From Marisediminicola senii (GTDB lineage: Bacteria > Actinomycetota > Actinomycetes > Actinomycetales > Microbacteriaceae), in contig NZ_JAALGE010000011.1 of assembly GCF_011057645.1 (NCBI RefSeq), positions 1-60,868 on the forward strand: a stretch of 60,868 nt of DNA. The letters run 5' to 3'. This document shows positions 19,984 through 28,357 of the stretch, piece after piece. The notes below the pieces were generated by a model, which saw nothing but the letters and a program-made list of their open reading frames with translations, did no database searches and was not told where the DNA came from. Both the position numbers and the translations under genes were made by a program. Each line of letters starts with the position of its first letter. Positions within the stretch are counted from its first letter, which is position 1.

Positions 19984-20913
19984 ATGAGCACACCAACGGG
20001 AGAACAGTTCACGCTGTCGCGCACGCGGGGCACCCGACAGGCACGGGCAATCATAACGGAGGTCGCGGCCGGGCTCCGTGGCCTGACCGTCGACGGAATC
20101 GACCTGGTCGAGACCTACCCGGAGACCTCGCTGCCGCCCGGCGGATCCGGCCTGGTACTCGTGCCGTGGCCCAACCGCATCCGCGATGGCATCTGGGTGC
20201 TCGACGGCGAACAGCAGCGCCTCGACCTCACCGAGCCGAAGCACGGCAACGCCACCCACGGCTTGCTGCGCAACACCGCCTATCGGGTGGCCGAACGCTC
20301 GGACGACGCCATCACGCTCACCGCGACGGTGTTTCCCCAGCACGGTTACCCCTTCCAGCTCGACACGTCGGTGCGGTACGAGCTCGTCGACGACGGCATC
20401 ACCGTCACCCACGTGATCCACAACATCGGCGACACCGCGGCACCGGTGGCCGTCGGCGCGCACCCCTACCCGCGCCTCGGCGACGTGCCGGTGGAGCAGC
20501 TCACCCTGCAGCTGGCCGCCGGCACGCGCTTCGAGGTCGACGACCGGTTCAACCCCGTCGCCGAGACCGACGTCACCGGCACCCGCTTCGACCTGCGCGG
20601 GGGAGCGGTGGTGGGCGACCTCGACGTCAATGCCGCGTTCGGCGACGTCGATCCGGATGCCTCGCACCGCCTCACCGCACCCGACGGGCGCTGGGTCGAG
20701 GTGTGGCGCGACGCAGAGTTCGCGTATGTGCAGGCTTACACCAACCGCGAATTCCCCCGGGGCGACGGAGTCGGACTCGCGATCGCCGTCGAGCCGATGA
20801 CCGCTCCCGCCGACGCCTTCAACTCGGGCAAGGGCCTGCGCTGGCTCACCCCAGGGGAATCGTGGAGCCTGCAGTGGGGCATCCGGTACTCGGGCGAGCC
20901 GAACGGCGACTGA
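19984..20913 (+). CDS. galM: Aldose 1-epimerase family protein
   Basis: A 309-residue galactose mutarotase-like protein; interconverts alpha and beta sugar anomers for the adjacent Leloir pathway. Visible: PWPNRIRDGIW (substrate loop), the catalytic His in HGNATHGLLRNTAY, HPYPRLG and a late acidic region with the putative general-base Glu (AIAVEPMTAP). TAGTGT (19972-19977) lies six bases before the ATG and there is no ribosome binding site, so the mRNA is probably leaderless. Divergent from galT; one-base overlap with the downstream ATG. Confidence 0.9.
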   Translation: MSTPTGEQFTLSRTRGTRQARAIITEVAAGLRGLTVDGIDLVETYPETSLPPGGSGLVLVPWPNRIRDGIWVLDGEQQRLDLTEPKHGNATHGLLRNTAYRVAERSDDAITLTATVFPQHGYPFQLDTSVRYELVDDGITVTHVIHNIGDTAAPVAVGAHPYPRLGDVPVEQLTLQLAAGTRFEVDDRFNPVAETDVTGTRFDLRGGAVVGDLDVNAAFGDVDPDASHRLTAPDGRWVEVWRDAEFAYVQAYTNREFPRGDGVGLAIAVEPMTAPADAFNSGKGLRWLTPGESWSLQWGIRYSGEPNGD

Positions 20914-22001
20914 TGGTGGGTGACACCGTGCCGACGCACGACTCGCGCAACCCGGCGTCGCCCGCCGACCTGCGACGCTGGCGGCGCTACCTCGCCGACG
21001 AGCGGGCCGAGGCCGCGACCTATCGCGACCTCGCCTCCCGCCGCACGGGCGAGGAGCGCGACATCCTGCTCGCGCTCGCCGAGGCGGAGGGCCGGCACGA
21101 ACAGCACTGGATCGACCTGCTCGGCGACAACGTCGGCAAGCCGCTCGCCGGGGACTTCCGCACCCGCGCACTCGGCTTCTTCGCCCGGCGCTTCGGTTCG
21201 GTGTTCGTGCTCGCCCTCGCCCAGCGGGCCGAGGCCAGGTCGCCATACGAGAACGACCGCGACGCCACCGCCGCGATGGCCGCCGACGAGCGCATCCACG
21301 AGGAGGTCGTGCGCGGCCTTGCCGCCCGGGGTAGGCAGCGGCTCTCCGGTACCTTCCGCGCCGCCGTGTTCGGCGCCAACGACGGGCTCGTCAGCAACCT
21401 CGCCCTGGTGGCCGGGGTCAGTGCAACCGGAATGCCCGCCGCCGCCGTGCTGGTGACCGGGGTGGCAGGCCTGCTCGCCGGTGCGCTGTCGATGGGCGCG
21501 GGCGAATACGTGTCGGTGCGGTCGCAGCGCGAGCTGCTCGAGGCGGCAGATCCCAACCCGCACAGCGGCAACGCGGTGCCCGACCTCGACGTCGACGCGA
21601 ACGAGCTCACCCTCGTCTACCGGGCGAGGGGCATGGCTCCGGATGTCGCGGCCGCCCGTGCCGCCGAGATGCTGGCCGACCACAGCCTGCGCGACACCGC
21701 CCCGGGCGGCCTCACCCACGAAGCCGTCGGCACCGGCATCGGGGCCGCCGCGTCGAGCTTCTGCTTCTTCGCCACCGGTGCCGCCATCCCGATCCTTCCG
21801 TACCTGTTCGGCGCCGGGGGGCTCACGGCGCTCGCCGTCTCCGCGGTGCTGGTGGGCATCGCGCTGCTGTGCACCGGCGCGGTCGTCGGCCTGCTGTCGG
21901 GCGGGCCGCCCCTGCTGCGTGCCCTCCGCCAGCTCGCGATCGGCTTCGGCGCGGCCGGCGCGACCTACCTCCTCGGGTTGCTGTTCGGCACCGTCGCCTG
22001 A
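20913..22001 (+). CDS. Ferritin-like domain fused to VIT1/CCC1-type transporter
   Basis: A 362-residue fusion. Residues ~15-150 are a helical ferritin-like (rubrerythrin/Mbf-type) domain with Glu and ExxH-type ligands (DERAEAATYRDLA, EAEGRHEQHWIDLLG, DERIHEEV). The rest is the CCC1/VIT family membrane domain, with FGANDGLVSNLALVAGV in the first helix, the GALSMGAGEYVSVRSQ segment and three C-terminal helices. It probably exports or sequesters Fe/Mn, the ferritin-like part sensing or delivering metal. The start overlaps the galM stop (TGATG), so it is co-transcribed with galM despite unrelated function. Confidence 0.85.
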   Translation: MVGDTVPTHDSRNPASPADLRRWRRYLADERAEAATYRDLASRRTGEERDILLALAEAEGRHEQHWIDLLGDNVGKPLAGDFRTRALGFFARRFGSVFVLALAQRAEARSPYENDRDATAAMAADERIHEEVVRGLAARGRQRLSGTFRAAVFGANDGLVSNLALVAGVSATGMPAAAVLVTGVAGLLAGALSMGAGEYVSVRSQRELLEAADPNPHSGNAVPDLDVDANELTLVYRARGMAPDVAAARAAEMLADHSLRDTAPGGLTHEAVGTGIGAAASSFCFFATGAAIPILPYLFGAGGLTALAVSAVLVGIALLCTGAVVGLLSGGPPLLRALRQLAIGFGAAGATYLLGLLFGTVA

Positions 22002-22077
22002 CGCGGCGACGGGCCGGCCGATGACCGCGCGGGAGGCCGGGCCGCCGCCGCCCAGCCGGGTGTGGGGATAATGGCGC

Positions 22078-22512
22078 ATGATTTCCACCGAATTAGCGCG
22101 TGCCCTGCGGGATTCCGGCCTCGACTGGAAGCCGCGTGCCGGCGACGCCTTCCGCATCGACCGTCCGGAGGCCGACGGCGACGTCTTCCACGTGAGCGAC
22201 ATGACCGTCGAGGCGCACGAGTACCCGACGGGCACCGTGCTCGGCTTCAACGGCACCACCGAATGGGCGCTGGACTCCATCGAACTGGATGAGTCGCTGT
22301 GGCTCCCGAGGGAGGACCAGCTGCGGGAACTGCTGCGCGGAACCTTCCGGTCGCTCGCCCGCGTGGACGACGACGAGGACCCCCGCGTGCACCGCGTCGT
22401 CGCCGTGATCGACGGCGAGACGCTGACCTTCGCCGGTGCCGATGCGGCCGACGCCTACGGGCGGGCGCTTTTGCACCTGATCGACCTGTCGGTAGCGGCG
22501 CCGAAGGCGTAG
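22078..22512 (+). CDS. Conserved hypothetical acidic protein
   Basis: A 144-residue soluble protein, no signal or membrane segment, rich in Asp/Glu. I do not recognise a characterised family; it resembles small unknown proteins common in Microbacteriaceae. The -10-like GATAAT at 22067-22072 sits five bases before the ATG, so the message is probably leaderless. It ends ten bases before the His-rich small gene, but each has its own promoter hexamer. Confidence 0.65.
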   Translation: MISTELARALRDSGLDWKPRAGDAFRIDRPEADGDVFHVSDMTVEAHEYPTGTVLGFNGTTEWALDSIELDESLWLPREDQLRELLRGTFRSLARVDDDEDPRVHRVVAVIDGETLTFAGADAADAYGRALLHLIDLSVAAPKA

Positions 22513-22521
22513 CGTGCGTTC

Positions 22522-22767
22522 ATGACCCATCACGACAACACACCAGACAACGAAGTCCACCACCACGACGACAGCGACGCGGCGACCGCCGCAGCGCAGC
22601 CGGGCGACGACGGGATCGTGCATCCCGTCGACCATGGAACCGACACCGACGGGGAGGATGCCGTGCCGGCATCCACCCCATCCCATGACGGCCTGGGGCC
22701 GGCGGGGGAGCAAGGCAGGGAAGGTCACGGCGACGGCTACGTCGCCGCCGACCACGGCGAGCACTGA
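22522..22767 (+). CDS. Small His/Asp-rich protein
   Basis: An 81-residue, very hydrophilic protein: 12 or more His and many Asp/Glu, with clusters MTHHDN, VHHHDD and a His/Asp/Glu C-terminus (DHGEH). No hydrophobic core, so probably disordered. Composition suggests metal binding, but function is unknown. TAGCGT (22510-22515) lies six bases before the ATG (leaderless pattern), which supports it being a real gene. A terminator follows it. Confidence 0.55.
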   Translation: MTHHDNTPDNEVHHHDDSDAATAAAQPGDDGIVHPVDHGTDTDGEDAVPASTPSHDGLGPAGEQGREGHGDGYVAADHGEH

Positions 22768-22781
22768 CCCGATCCGCTAAC

Positions 22782-22830
22782 CACAACGCCCCGCCCGCAC
22801 ACAATGCAGTGTGCGGACGGGGCGTTGTCG
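22782..22830. terminator. Bidirectional terminator
   Basis: Long stem: ACAACGCCCCGCCCGCACAC pairs with GTGTGCGGACGGGGCGTTGT with one mismatch around a short ATGCA-type loop, between the convergent His-rich gene and csbD-like gene. Confidence 0.85.
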
Positions 22831-22840
22831 TTGGTGCGGC

Positions 22841-23011
22841 TTACTTGAACGCGTCCTTGACGTTCTCGCCAGCCTGCTTGAGCTTCGCGCCGGCCTGGTC
22901 GTTCTTGCCTTCGGCCTCGGTCGACTCGTTTCCGGTGACCTTGCCGAATGCTTCCTTGGCCTTGCCTGCGAGGTCCTGTCCGGTGTTCTGGAGCTTGTCG
23001 TCGTTACCCAT
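22841..23011 (-). CDS. CsbD family stress-response protein
   Basis: A 56-residue hydrophilic protein: starts MGNDDKLQNTGQDLAGKAKE and ends in VKDAFK. The K/E/G/A-rich amphipathic pattern and the D-L-x-G-K-x-K-E motif are those of the CsbD family (general stress, sigma-B-dependent in Bacillus; molecular role unknown). ATG 23011 is preceded by an AGAAAGTAGG stretch. It sits next to a group of envelope-stress genes. Confidence 0.85.
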   Translation of the reverse strand: MGNDDKLQNTGQDLAGKAKEAFGKVTGNESTEAEGKNDQAGAKLKQAGENVKDAFK

Positions 23012-23100
23012 GGCAACCTACTTTCTCTCTGGTGGCATGGAACACCACGGTCACAGCGTACGGGTGCGTGCTGGATGCCGCACGGGGTTGCGCTGGATCC

Positions 23101-24837
23101 CTAGGGTGCATACGGATAGCCCTTGAGGAACGCCAGCGGGTCGACGTAGCCACCGTTCACCCTGACCTCGAGGTGGAGGTGCGCGCCCGTCGAACCGCCG
23201 GTCGTGCCCACGTACCCGATGACCTGGCCGGCGCTCACCCGGTCGCCCACCCGGAGGGTGGTCGGAGCGCGCATGTGCATCGACCGGCTGTCGGTGTTGC
23301 CGGAGTGCATGATCGTGATCGAGTTGCCCTCGCCGCTCGTGGAGTACGAGTTGTTGACGCGGGTCACGGTTCCGTCGGAGATGCTCCGGATCGGGTAGCC
23401 CGTGATGCCGCTGCCCGACCAGTCGGTGCCGTTGTGCATGGTGCGCACCCCGGTGATCGGGTGGATGCGCCAGCCGTAGTTCGACGTGATGGGAAAGTAC
23501 TTGTCGAACGGCTGGTACCACGACGAGACCACGGCGCACGGGGTCAGCGAGTCGATCGCCGACGACATCGACGACAGGCCGCCGAGGATGTTCACCCTCG
23601 CCGGGGCGAATGCCGAGATATCGGAGGCGATGTCCCGCGGAACGCAGCTGTCGCGCGAGACGTAGAGCGGCGCGCGGGTCTTGCCGGCGAGTACCGCGCC
23701 GGTCAGCGCGTCGGGAAAGTTGTGGCCGGTGGCGATGAACACCGAGGATGCGCTGCGGAAGGCCTCCTTGTTGATGTTGCGCGAGGCCTCGAACCGGTCG
23801 GCGCCACCCAGGCGCATCGACCCTCGGGGAAAGCTCATTCCCTTGAGCTGCGACTCGATGCCGGTCGAGACCGACGCCGGTCCGCCGGCGATGACGACGT
23901 CCGACGGCGAGACCTTGTCGATCAGGCCGAGGGTGGGCTGGTCGAGCGACCCGTTGGCGCCGGGCACCAGCAGCACGCCGCCCGACATGTTGCCCGCCGC
24001 CGAACTCGCCGACAGCGCGTCGGGAAAGTTCGCCCCGGTCGCCAGGTAGATGCGGTTCGCGCCGGTGCGACCGAACGCGTAGTCGACGACGGCACGCGAT
24101 GCCTCGTAGCGGTCGGCGCCGCCCAGGCGCACGATGCTCGGAGTCATGCCGGCGAGTTCGTTGTAGACCGAGTCCGACACCGACGACGATCCGCCGACGA
24201 CGACGATCTTCGCGGGCCTGAGGCGGCGGATCTCGTTGCGGATGCCGTCCGGGATCGAGGTCGGCAGGGTCAGCAGCAGGGGTCCGCCGCCGGCGATCGC
24301 CGCCGGGGCCGCGCTCAGCGCATCGGGATAGTCGGTTCCCTTGACGATGTAGAGCACCGGAACGCCGGGGGAGTAGGTGGCGGAGACGCCCACCGCGACG
24401 GCAAAGCGATCCGCTCCGCCGAATCGTTGGGTGGATGCCGCGGCCGACGACAGCGCGAGGCCCGTGCTCGCCGACGAGTCGTCAGCAGCCGGTGCGGTCG
24501 CGGTGGGCTCGGGGTCGACGGCATCCGGTGCCGCGGGGTCGGGCGCGGTGGCGGGCGCGGGTGCCGCGGGTTCGACCGGGGCGGGGCCTTCGGGTGCGGT
24601 GACCGCTTCGGGTGCCGGTGCGGGCGCCGTGGCATCCACTCGCGCATCGGGTGCCGCGGAAGGCTCGGGAATCGCGGTCGGTTCGGGTGTCACCCCTGGC
24701 GTCGCCTCGGCGACGCTGCTCTGAAGACCCACGGTGGAACCGTCACCAGAAGTCGGCGCTGCAACAGCCGGCGCCCCCAGCGCCATAGTTGAAACAACGA
24801 GTGACGAAATTGCCACATAGATCAACTTAAAACGCAT
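23101..24837 (-). CDS. Secreted M23 endopeptidase with three cell-wall-binding repeats
   Basis: A 578-residue exported protein: signal peptide (cleavage near AVAAP, ~27), then a ~100-residue Pro/Ala/Glu-rich linker, then three CWB2 repeats (each beginning RxGGADRFxxA/S, followed by YPDALSA/NFPDALS and VGGSSSV/AGGPASV/LGGLSSM-like turns), and a C-terminal lysostaphin-type M23 domain. Zn ligands are present: HxxxD in MHNGTDWS and HxH in GAHLHLEV. It should cleave peptidoglycan cross-bridges while held on wall polymers. The repeats precede the peptidase, fixing the enzyme to the wall. Confidence 0.92.
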   Translation of the reverse strand: MRFKLIYVAISSLVVSTMALGAPAVAAPTSGDGSTVGLQSSVAEATPGVTPEPTAIPEPSAAPDARVDATAPAPAPEAVTAPEGPAPVEPAAPAPATAPDPAAPDAVDPEPTATAPAADDSSASTGLALSSAAASTQRFGGADRFAVAVGVSATYSPGVPVLYIVKGTDYPDALSAAPAAIAGGGPLLLTLPTSIPDGIRNEIRRLRPAKIVVVGGSSSVSDSVYNELAGMTPSIVRLGGADRYEASRAVVDYAFGRTGANRIYLATGANFPDALSASSAAGNMSGGVLLVPGANGSLDQPTLGLIDKVSPSDVVIAGGPASVSTGIESQLKGMSFPRGSMRLGGADRFEASRNINKEAFRSASSVFIATGHNFPDALTGAVLAGKTRAPLYVSRDSCVPRDIASDISAFAPARVNILGGLSSMSSAIDSLTPCAVVSSWYQPFDKYFPITSNYGWRIHPITGVRTMHNGTDWSGSGITGYPIRSISDGTVTRVNNSYSTSGEGNSITIMHSGNTDSRSMHMRAPTTLRVGDRVSAGQVIGYVGTTGGSTGAHLHLEVRVNGGYVDPLAFLKGYPYAP

Positions 24838-25129
24838 TGGTGTCCCCCCGGACCATGTCGATATCCCCCGAGCCTAGGTGAGTGGCGCGACGCGCTTTGC
24901 CCCCCACTTCGGGGAAAGTGCTCCTGAGCGGCGTGTCATTACCGGTATCGGCTGCGTTCCTGTGGTTTTACGCGCGCTCGCCGCGCGGCAGCGCGGGACT
25001 ATATCCCACCCCCCTCCGGTGCGGATAGGGGCTGGTTCGAACTCCCGGTGAAACCTACCGTTGCCATCACAAGCACCGGTCTCGCACCAGTCCCCCTGGT
25101 CCGACTGTCATGCACGGAAAGGTAAAACA
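24838..25129. other. Intergenic region between the M23 gene and the stress operon
   Basis: 292 bases holding divergent promoters. I see no gene. GGTTTTACG near 24960 followed about 30 bases later by GGGACTATAT is vaguely like a sigma-B/alternative-sigma arrangement (GTTT / GGGTAT), fitting the stress-type genes downstream, but this is weak. Confidence 0.3.
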
Positions 25130-25915
25130 ATGTCTTCGAGCTTCCCCCCGGAAACACCGCTCACGTCCCCTACGCCACCCACGCCCTCCTACGACTCGTC
25201 GTCGACCGGCTCGTCGTCTGGCACCGCCGCCACCGCTGGCGTCGCCAAGGAGCAGGCGGCCCAGGTCGGATCCTCCGCCGTCGACCAGGCCAAGTCGGTC
25301 GCCGGCACCGCGAAGGGCGAGGCCGGCAAGGTCGCGTCCGAAGCGACCGCACAGGCCAAGCAGCTGTTCGGTCAGGCCAAGAGCGAGTTCGGCGACCAGG
25401 CCGGCGTGCAGACGCAGCGAGCCGCAACCGGCCTCCGTTCCATCGGTGACGAGCTGAAGACCATGGCCGAAAGCTCCGAGCAGGGTGGACTGGGCGCGAA
25501 CCTGGTCAGCGAAGCGGCCTCGAGGGCCAGCGGAGTCGCCAGCTGGCTCGACGGCCGCGAGCCCGCCGACCTGCTCAGCGATGTCAAGGACTTCGCCCGC
25601 CGCCGCCCCGGAACCTTCATCGCCATCGCCGCCGTCGCGGGCATCGTCGCCGGGCGCCTCACGCGCTCGGTCGTCGCATCGAACGCCGACGACAAGAAGA
25701 ACGACACCCCCGCCGTCACCGGCACCGGCGCCTCCTCGCAGGCGGCACCGGCGCCCGCGCTGGTCGAGCCCGTCGCTCCGCTGTACACCGATGCCGTGGT
25801 CGTCGAGGACATCGTGGTCGAGGACACCTATGGCTCCGGCGACCCGCTCGCCCGCGACCTCGACACCGAGGTCATCCGCACCGGAACGACCGACACCGAG
25901 GACTACCGCAGGTGA
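25130..25915 (+). CDS. Hypothetical membrane-anchored protein with Ala/Gln/Lys repeats
   Basis: 261 residues: a Ser/Thr/Pro-rich start, then an amphipathic helical region with repeated A-x-x-A-K-x-x-A spacing (DQAKSVAGTAKGEAGKVASE), a region with the sequence VASWLDGREPADLLSDV, one hydrophobic helix (FIAIAAVAGIVAGRL) and an acidic C-terminal tail. The pattern resembles YtxH/late-embryogenesis-like stress proteins. ATG 25130 has GGAAAGG upstream. It overlaps the holin-like gene by 4 bp; the three genes at 25.1-26.9 kb form one operon. Confidence 0.75.
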   Translation: MSSSFPPETPLTSPTPPTPSYDSSSTGSSSGTAATAGVAKEQAAQVGSSAVDQAKSVAGTAKGEAGKVASEATAQAKQLFGQAKSEFGDQAGVQTQRAATGLRSIGDELKTMAESSEQGGLGANLVSEAASRASGVASWLDGREPADLLSDVKDFARRRPGTFIAIAAVAGIVAGRLTRSVVASNADDKKNDTPAVTGTGASSQAAPAPALVEPVAPLYTDAVVVEDIVVEDTYGSGDPLARDLDTEVIRTGTTDTEDYRR

Positions 25916-26334
25916 GTGACGCGTACGAGACGCCCGCTGAGCAGAAGGCGCGCACCGAGTCGCTCGGCCAGCTGTTCGGTGAGGTTACGAAGGATGTCTC
26001 CACGCTGATGCGCCAGGAGATCGCCCTCGCCAAGGCCGAGGTCTCCGATTCCGCCAAGAAGGCCGGAACCGGGGCCGGCCTCTACGGCGGAGCGGGATAC
26101 GCCGGCCTGATGGCCGTGCTGTTCCTCTCCCTCGCGCTGTGGTGGGGTCTCGCCGAGCTCATCGACAGCATCGGCTGGGCAGCGGTCATCGTTGCCATGA
26201 TCTGGGGCATCGCCGCCGGCGTGCTCTTCATCCTCGGCCGCAAGGAAATGAAGACGGTCAAGGGAGCACCCCAGACCGTCGATTCACTCAAGAAGATTCC
26301 CGAGACGCTCAAGAAGAACGAGGAAAACCGATGA
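25912..26334 (+). CDS. Phage holin superfamily III (DUF1469-type) membrane protein
   Basis: 140 residues: an N-terminal helix with LGQLFGEVTKDVSTLMRQEIALAKAE, then two adjacent membrane segments (GLMAVLFLSLALWWGLAELI and AVIVAMIWGIAAGVLFILG), and a Lys-rich tail. This is the actinobacterial putative-holin-like family common on chromosomes; no phage genes are near, so it is an envelope protein here. GTG start overlaps the preceding stop. Confidence 0.82.
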   Translation: MSDAYETPAEQKARTESLGQLFGEVTKDVSTLMRQEIALAKAEVSDSAKKAGTGAGLYGGAGYAGLMAVLFLSLALWWGLAELIDSIGWAAVIVAMIWGIAAGVLFILGRKEMKTVKGAPQTVDSLKKIPETLKKNEENR

Positions 26335-26912
26335 CGAACGACCCAGACAAGATCCGCGCCGACATCGAGCGCACCAGGGCAGAACTCGGCCTCGACGTCG
26401 ACGCACTGGCCGACAAGGTCACGCCGTCGAAGGTCGTCGGCCGCCAGACCGACAAGGTCAAGGGCGCCCTCGGCGGTGTTCGCGACCGCGTGATGGGTGC
26501 TGCGAGCGATGCGAAGGATGCAGCATCCGGAGCAGCCTCGTCGGCCTCGGGGTCGGTCTCCGACGCCCCGGGCGCCGCAGTCGACAAGGCCAAGGGCAAC
26601 CCGATCGCCGTGGGCATCATCGCCTTCGGTATCGGCTACCTCGTCTCGTCGCTCATCCCGGCGAGCTCGCGGGAGACCGAGGCCGCATCGCAGCTGAAGG
26701 AGAAGGCACAGCCCCTCGTGCAGGAGGTCACCGACGCCGCGCAGGAAGCCGCCGACCACCTGCGCGAGCCCGCGCAGGAAGCCGCCGCCGCCGTCAAGGA
26801 CACCGCGACCTCCGCTGCCGACACCGTCTCGTCGGAGGCCACCTCGGCCGCGGACACCGTGAAGGACGACGCCGCACAGGCGAAGGGTGCCGTTCAGGGC
26901 CAGCAGTCCTGA
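26331..26912 (+). CDS. DUF3618 domain protein
   Basis: 193 residues with the DUF3618 signature near the start (DPDKIRADIERTRAELGLDVDALADKVTPS), one membrane segment (PIAVGIIAFGIGYLVSSLIP) and a long Ala/Asp/Glu helical tail with repeats such as DTATSAADTVSSEATSAADT. Typically linked to the holin-like gene in Actinobacteria; proposed to scaffold the membrane or wall under stress, function unproven. The ATG overlaps the holin-like stop (ATGA). A terminator follows. Confidence 0.85.
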   Translation: MTNDPDKIRADIERTRAELGLDVDALADKVTPSKVVGRQTDKVKGALGGVRDRVMGAASDAKDAASGAASSASGSVSDAPGAAVDKAKGNPIAVGIIAFGIGYLVSSLIPASSRETEAASQLKEKAQPLVQEVTDAAQEAADHLREPAQEAAAAVKDTATSAADTVSSEATSAADTVKDDAAQAKGAVQGQQS

Positions 26913-26926
26913 TCTGATGCCACACT

Positions 26927-26956
26927 GTCGGGGGGTCGCTGAGGCGGCCCCCCGAC
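26927..26956 (+). terminator. Hairpin after the DUF3618 gene
   Basis: GTCGGGGGG (26927-26935) pairs with CCCCCCGAC (26948-26956) around a 12-base loop, 14 bp after the stop codon. Confidence 0.7.
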
Positions 26957-27064
26957 TCGTGCGTTGTGCGGCTCTGCCTCACCGCCCCGGTGCACCGACG
27001 AATCACCGCTCCAACGCTTCACCAGTTAGACGACTCCGCAGCACATGACCACGAAGGAAAACCG

Positions 27065-28219
27065 ATGTCTGACACCGGCGCGAGCCAGAAGCTCGCCGAC
27101 GCACCCAGCCCCGACGACTCACGCAAGCCGGACTCGCCCACCGAGATGGAGGGGCGATCGTGGAAGTACATCCTGCGCAAGACCATGCGCGAGTTCAGCG
27201 CCGACCAGTGCACCGACCTGGCCGCAGCGCTCACCTACTACGCGGTGCTCGCGATCTTCCCGGCCCTGATCGCGATCATCTCCCTGCTCGGCGTCGTGGG
27301 TGACCCCCAGACCACCACGAACACACTCCTGCAGGTCATCTCCGACATCGCCCCCGGTGGCGCCGCCGATGTTCTGCGGGGACCGATCGAGTCGTTCGCC
27401 GGCTCACCCGCCGCCGGCTTCGCCCTGGTCTCCGGAATCGTGCTCGCCATCTGGTCGGCCTCCGGCTACGTCGGCGCATTCACCCGCGCCATGAACCGTG
27501 TCTACGAGATCGACGAAGGCCGCACCTTCCTCAAGCTCAAGCCGCTCCAGCTGCTGGTCACCCTCACCGGCATCCTGCTGATCCTCGCCATGATCATCAT
27601 CCTGGTCATCTCCGGCCCGGTCACCGACGCCATCGCGGGCGTGCTCGGCCTCGGCGAGACCGTGCAGATCGTGTGGAGCATCGCCAAATGGCCGGTGCTC
27701 GCCGCGATCCTCGTGGTGATGGTCGCAATCCTGTACTACGCGACTCCGAACGCGAAGCAGCCGAAATTCCGCTGGATGAGCATCGGCGCCCTGCTCGCCA
27801 TCGTCGTGCTCGCCGTCGCTTCGGTGGCCTTCGGGTTCTACGTCTCGATTTCGACGAGCTACGACAGCAACTACGGTCCGCTCGCCGGCGTCATCGTCTT
27901 CCTGCTGTGGCTCTGGATTGCCAACCTCGCGTTGCTGTTCGGAGCGGAATTCGACGCCGAGCTCGAGCGCGGACGCCAGCTGCAGGCGGGCATCGCCGCC
28001 GAAGAAGACATCCAGCTCCCTCCCCGCGGCACCAAGAAGAGCGACAAGGCCGCGGCCGCAGAGGCGAAGGACGTCGCCGAGGGCCGCCGCATCCGCCAGG
28101 AGGCGGCATTCGAGCAGGAGCAACAGGCCCGCCAGGAGGCGGCCGAAGCGCGCGCGGCCAAGAAGCAAGCGAAGCGCAACGCGCCATCCGGCCGACGCTG
28201 GTTCCGCGGCCGCAAGTAA
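27065..28219 (+). CDS. YihY/BrkB family membrane protein
   Basis: A 384-residue polytopic membrane protein of the YihY/virulence-factor-BrkB family. Diagnostic region DLAAALTYYAVLAIFPALIAIISL, then AIWSASGYVGAFTRAMNRVYEIDEGR and NYGPLAGVIVFLLWLWIANL near the end; six membrane segments, followed by a ~85-residue charged Gln/Glu/Ala/Lys coiled-coil-like tail. Function is unsettled (not an RNase, despite the old RNase BN name). ATG 27065 follows AAGGAAAACC. It closes the envelope-stress group. Confidence 0.88.
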   Translation: MSDTGASQKLADAPSPDDSRKPDSPTEMEGRSWKYILRKTMREFSADQCTDLAAALTYYAVLAIFPALIAIISLLGVVGDPQTTTNTLLQVISDIAPGGAADVLRGPIESFAGSPAAGFALVSGIVLAIWSASGYVGAFTRAMNRVYEIDEGRTFLKLKPLQLLVTLTGILLILAMIIILVISGPVTDAIAGVLGLGETVQIVWSIAKWPVLAAILVVMVAILYYATPNAKQPKFRWMSIGALLAIVVLAVASVAFGFYVSISTSYDSNYGPLAGVIVFLLWLWIANLALLFGAEFDAELERGRQLQAGIAAEEDIQLPPRGTKKSDKAAAAEAKDVAEGRRIRQEAAFEQEQQARQEAAEARAAKKQAKRNAPSGRRWFRGRK

Positions 28220-28229
28220 GCCGGTCATA

Positions 28230-28263
28230 GGGGCAGGGGCAGCCGGGCGCAAGCCCCTGCCCC
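28230..28263 (+). terminator. Hairpin after the YihY-family gene
   Basis: GGGGCAGGGGC (28230-28240) pairs perfectly with GCCCCTGCCCC (28253-28263) around a 12-base loop. Confidence 0.75.
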
Positions 28264-28357
28264 ACCCCGACGGGAGTCGCCACACTGGAGAACACCCCCG
28301 GGTCGTCGCGTCGCATCCCGATGCGCGTACGCCCACGGGGCGGCGAAAGGATTCCCC

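Noticed and set aside
19032-22001. A 989-residue plus-strand frame covering galT, galM and the CCC1 gene
   Set aside because: Only its last 362 residues are a real protein; the rest is out-of-frame with galM and antisense to galT.
25912-26334. Holin-like gene as part of a prophage
   Set aside because: No other phage genes; this family is chromosomal in Actinobacteria and linked to DUF3618.
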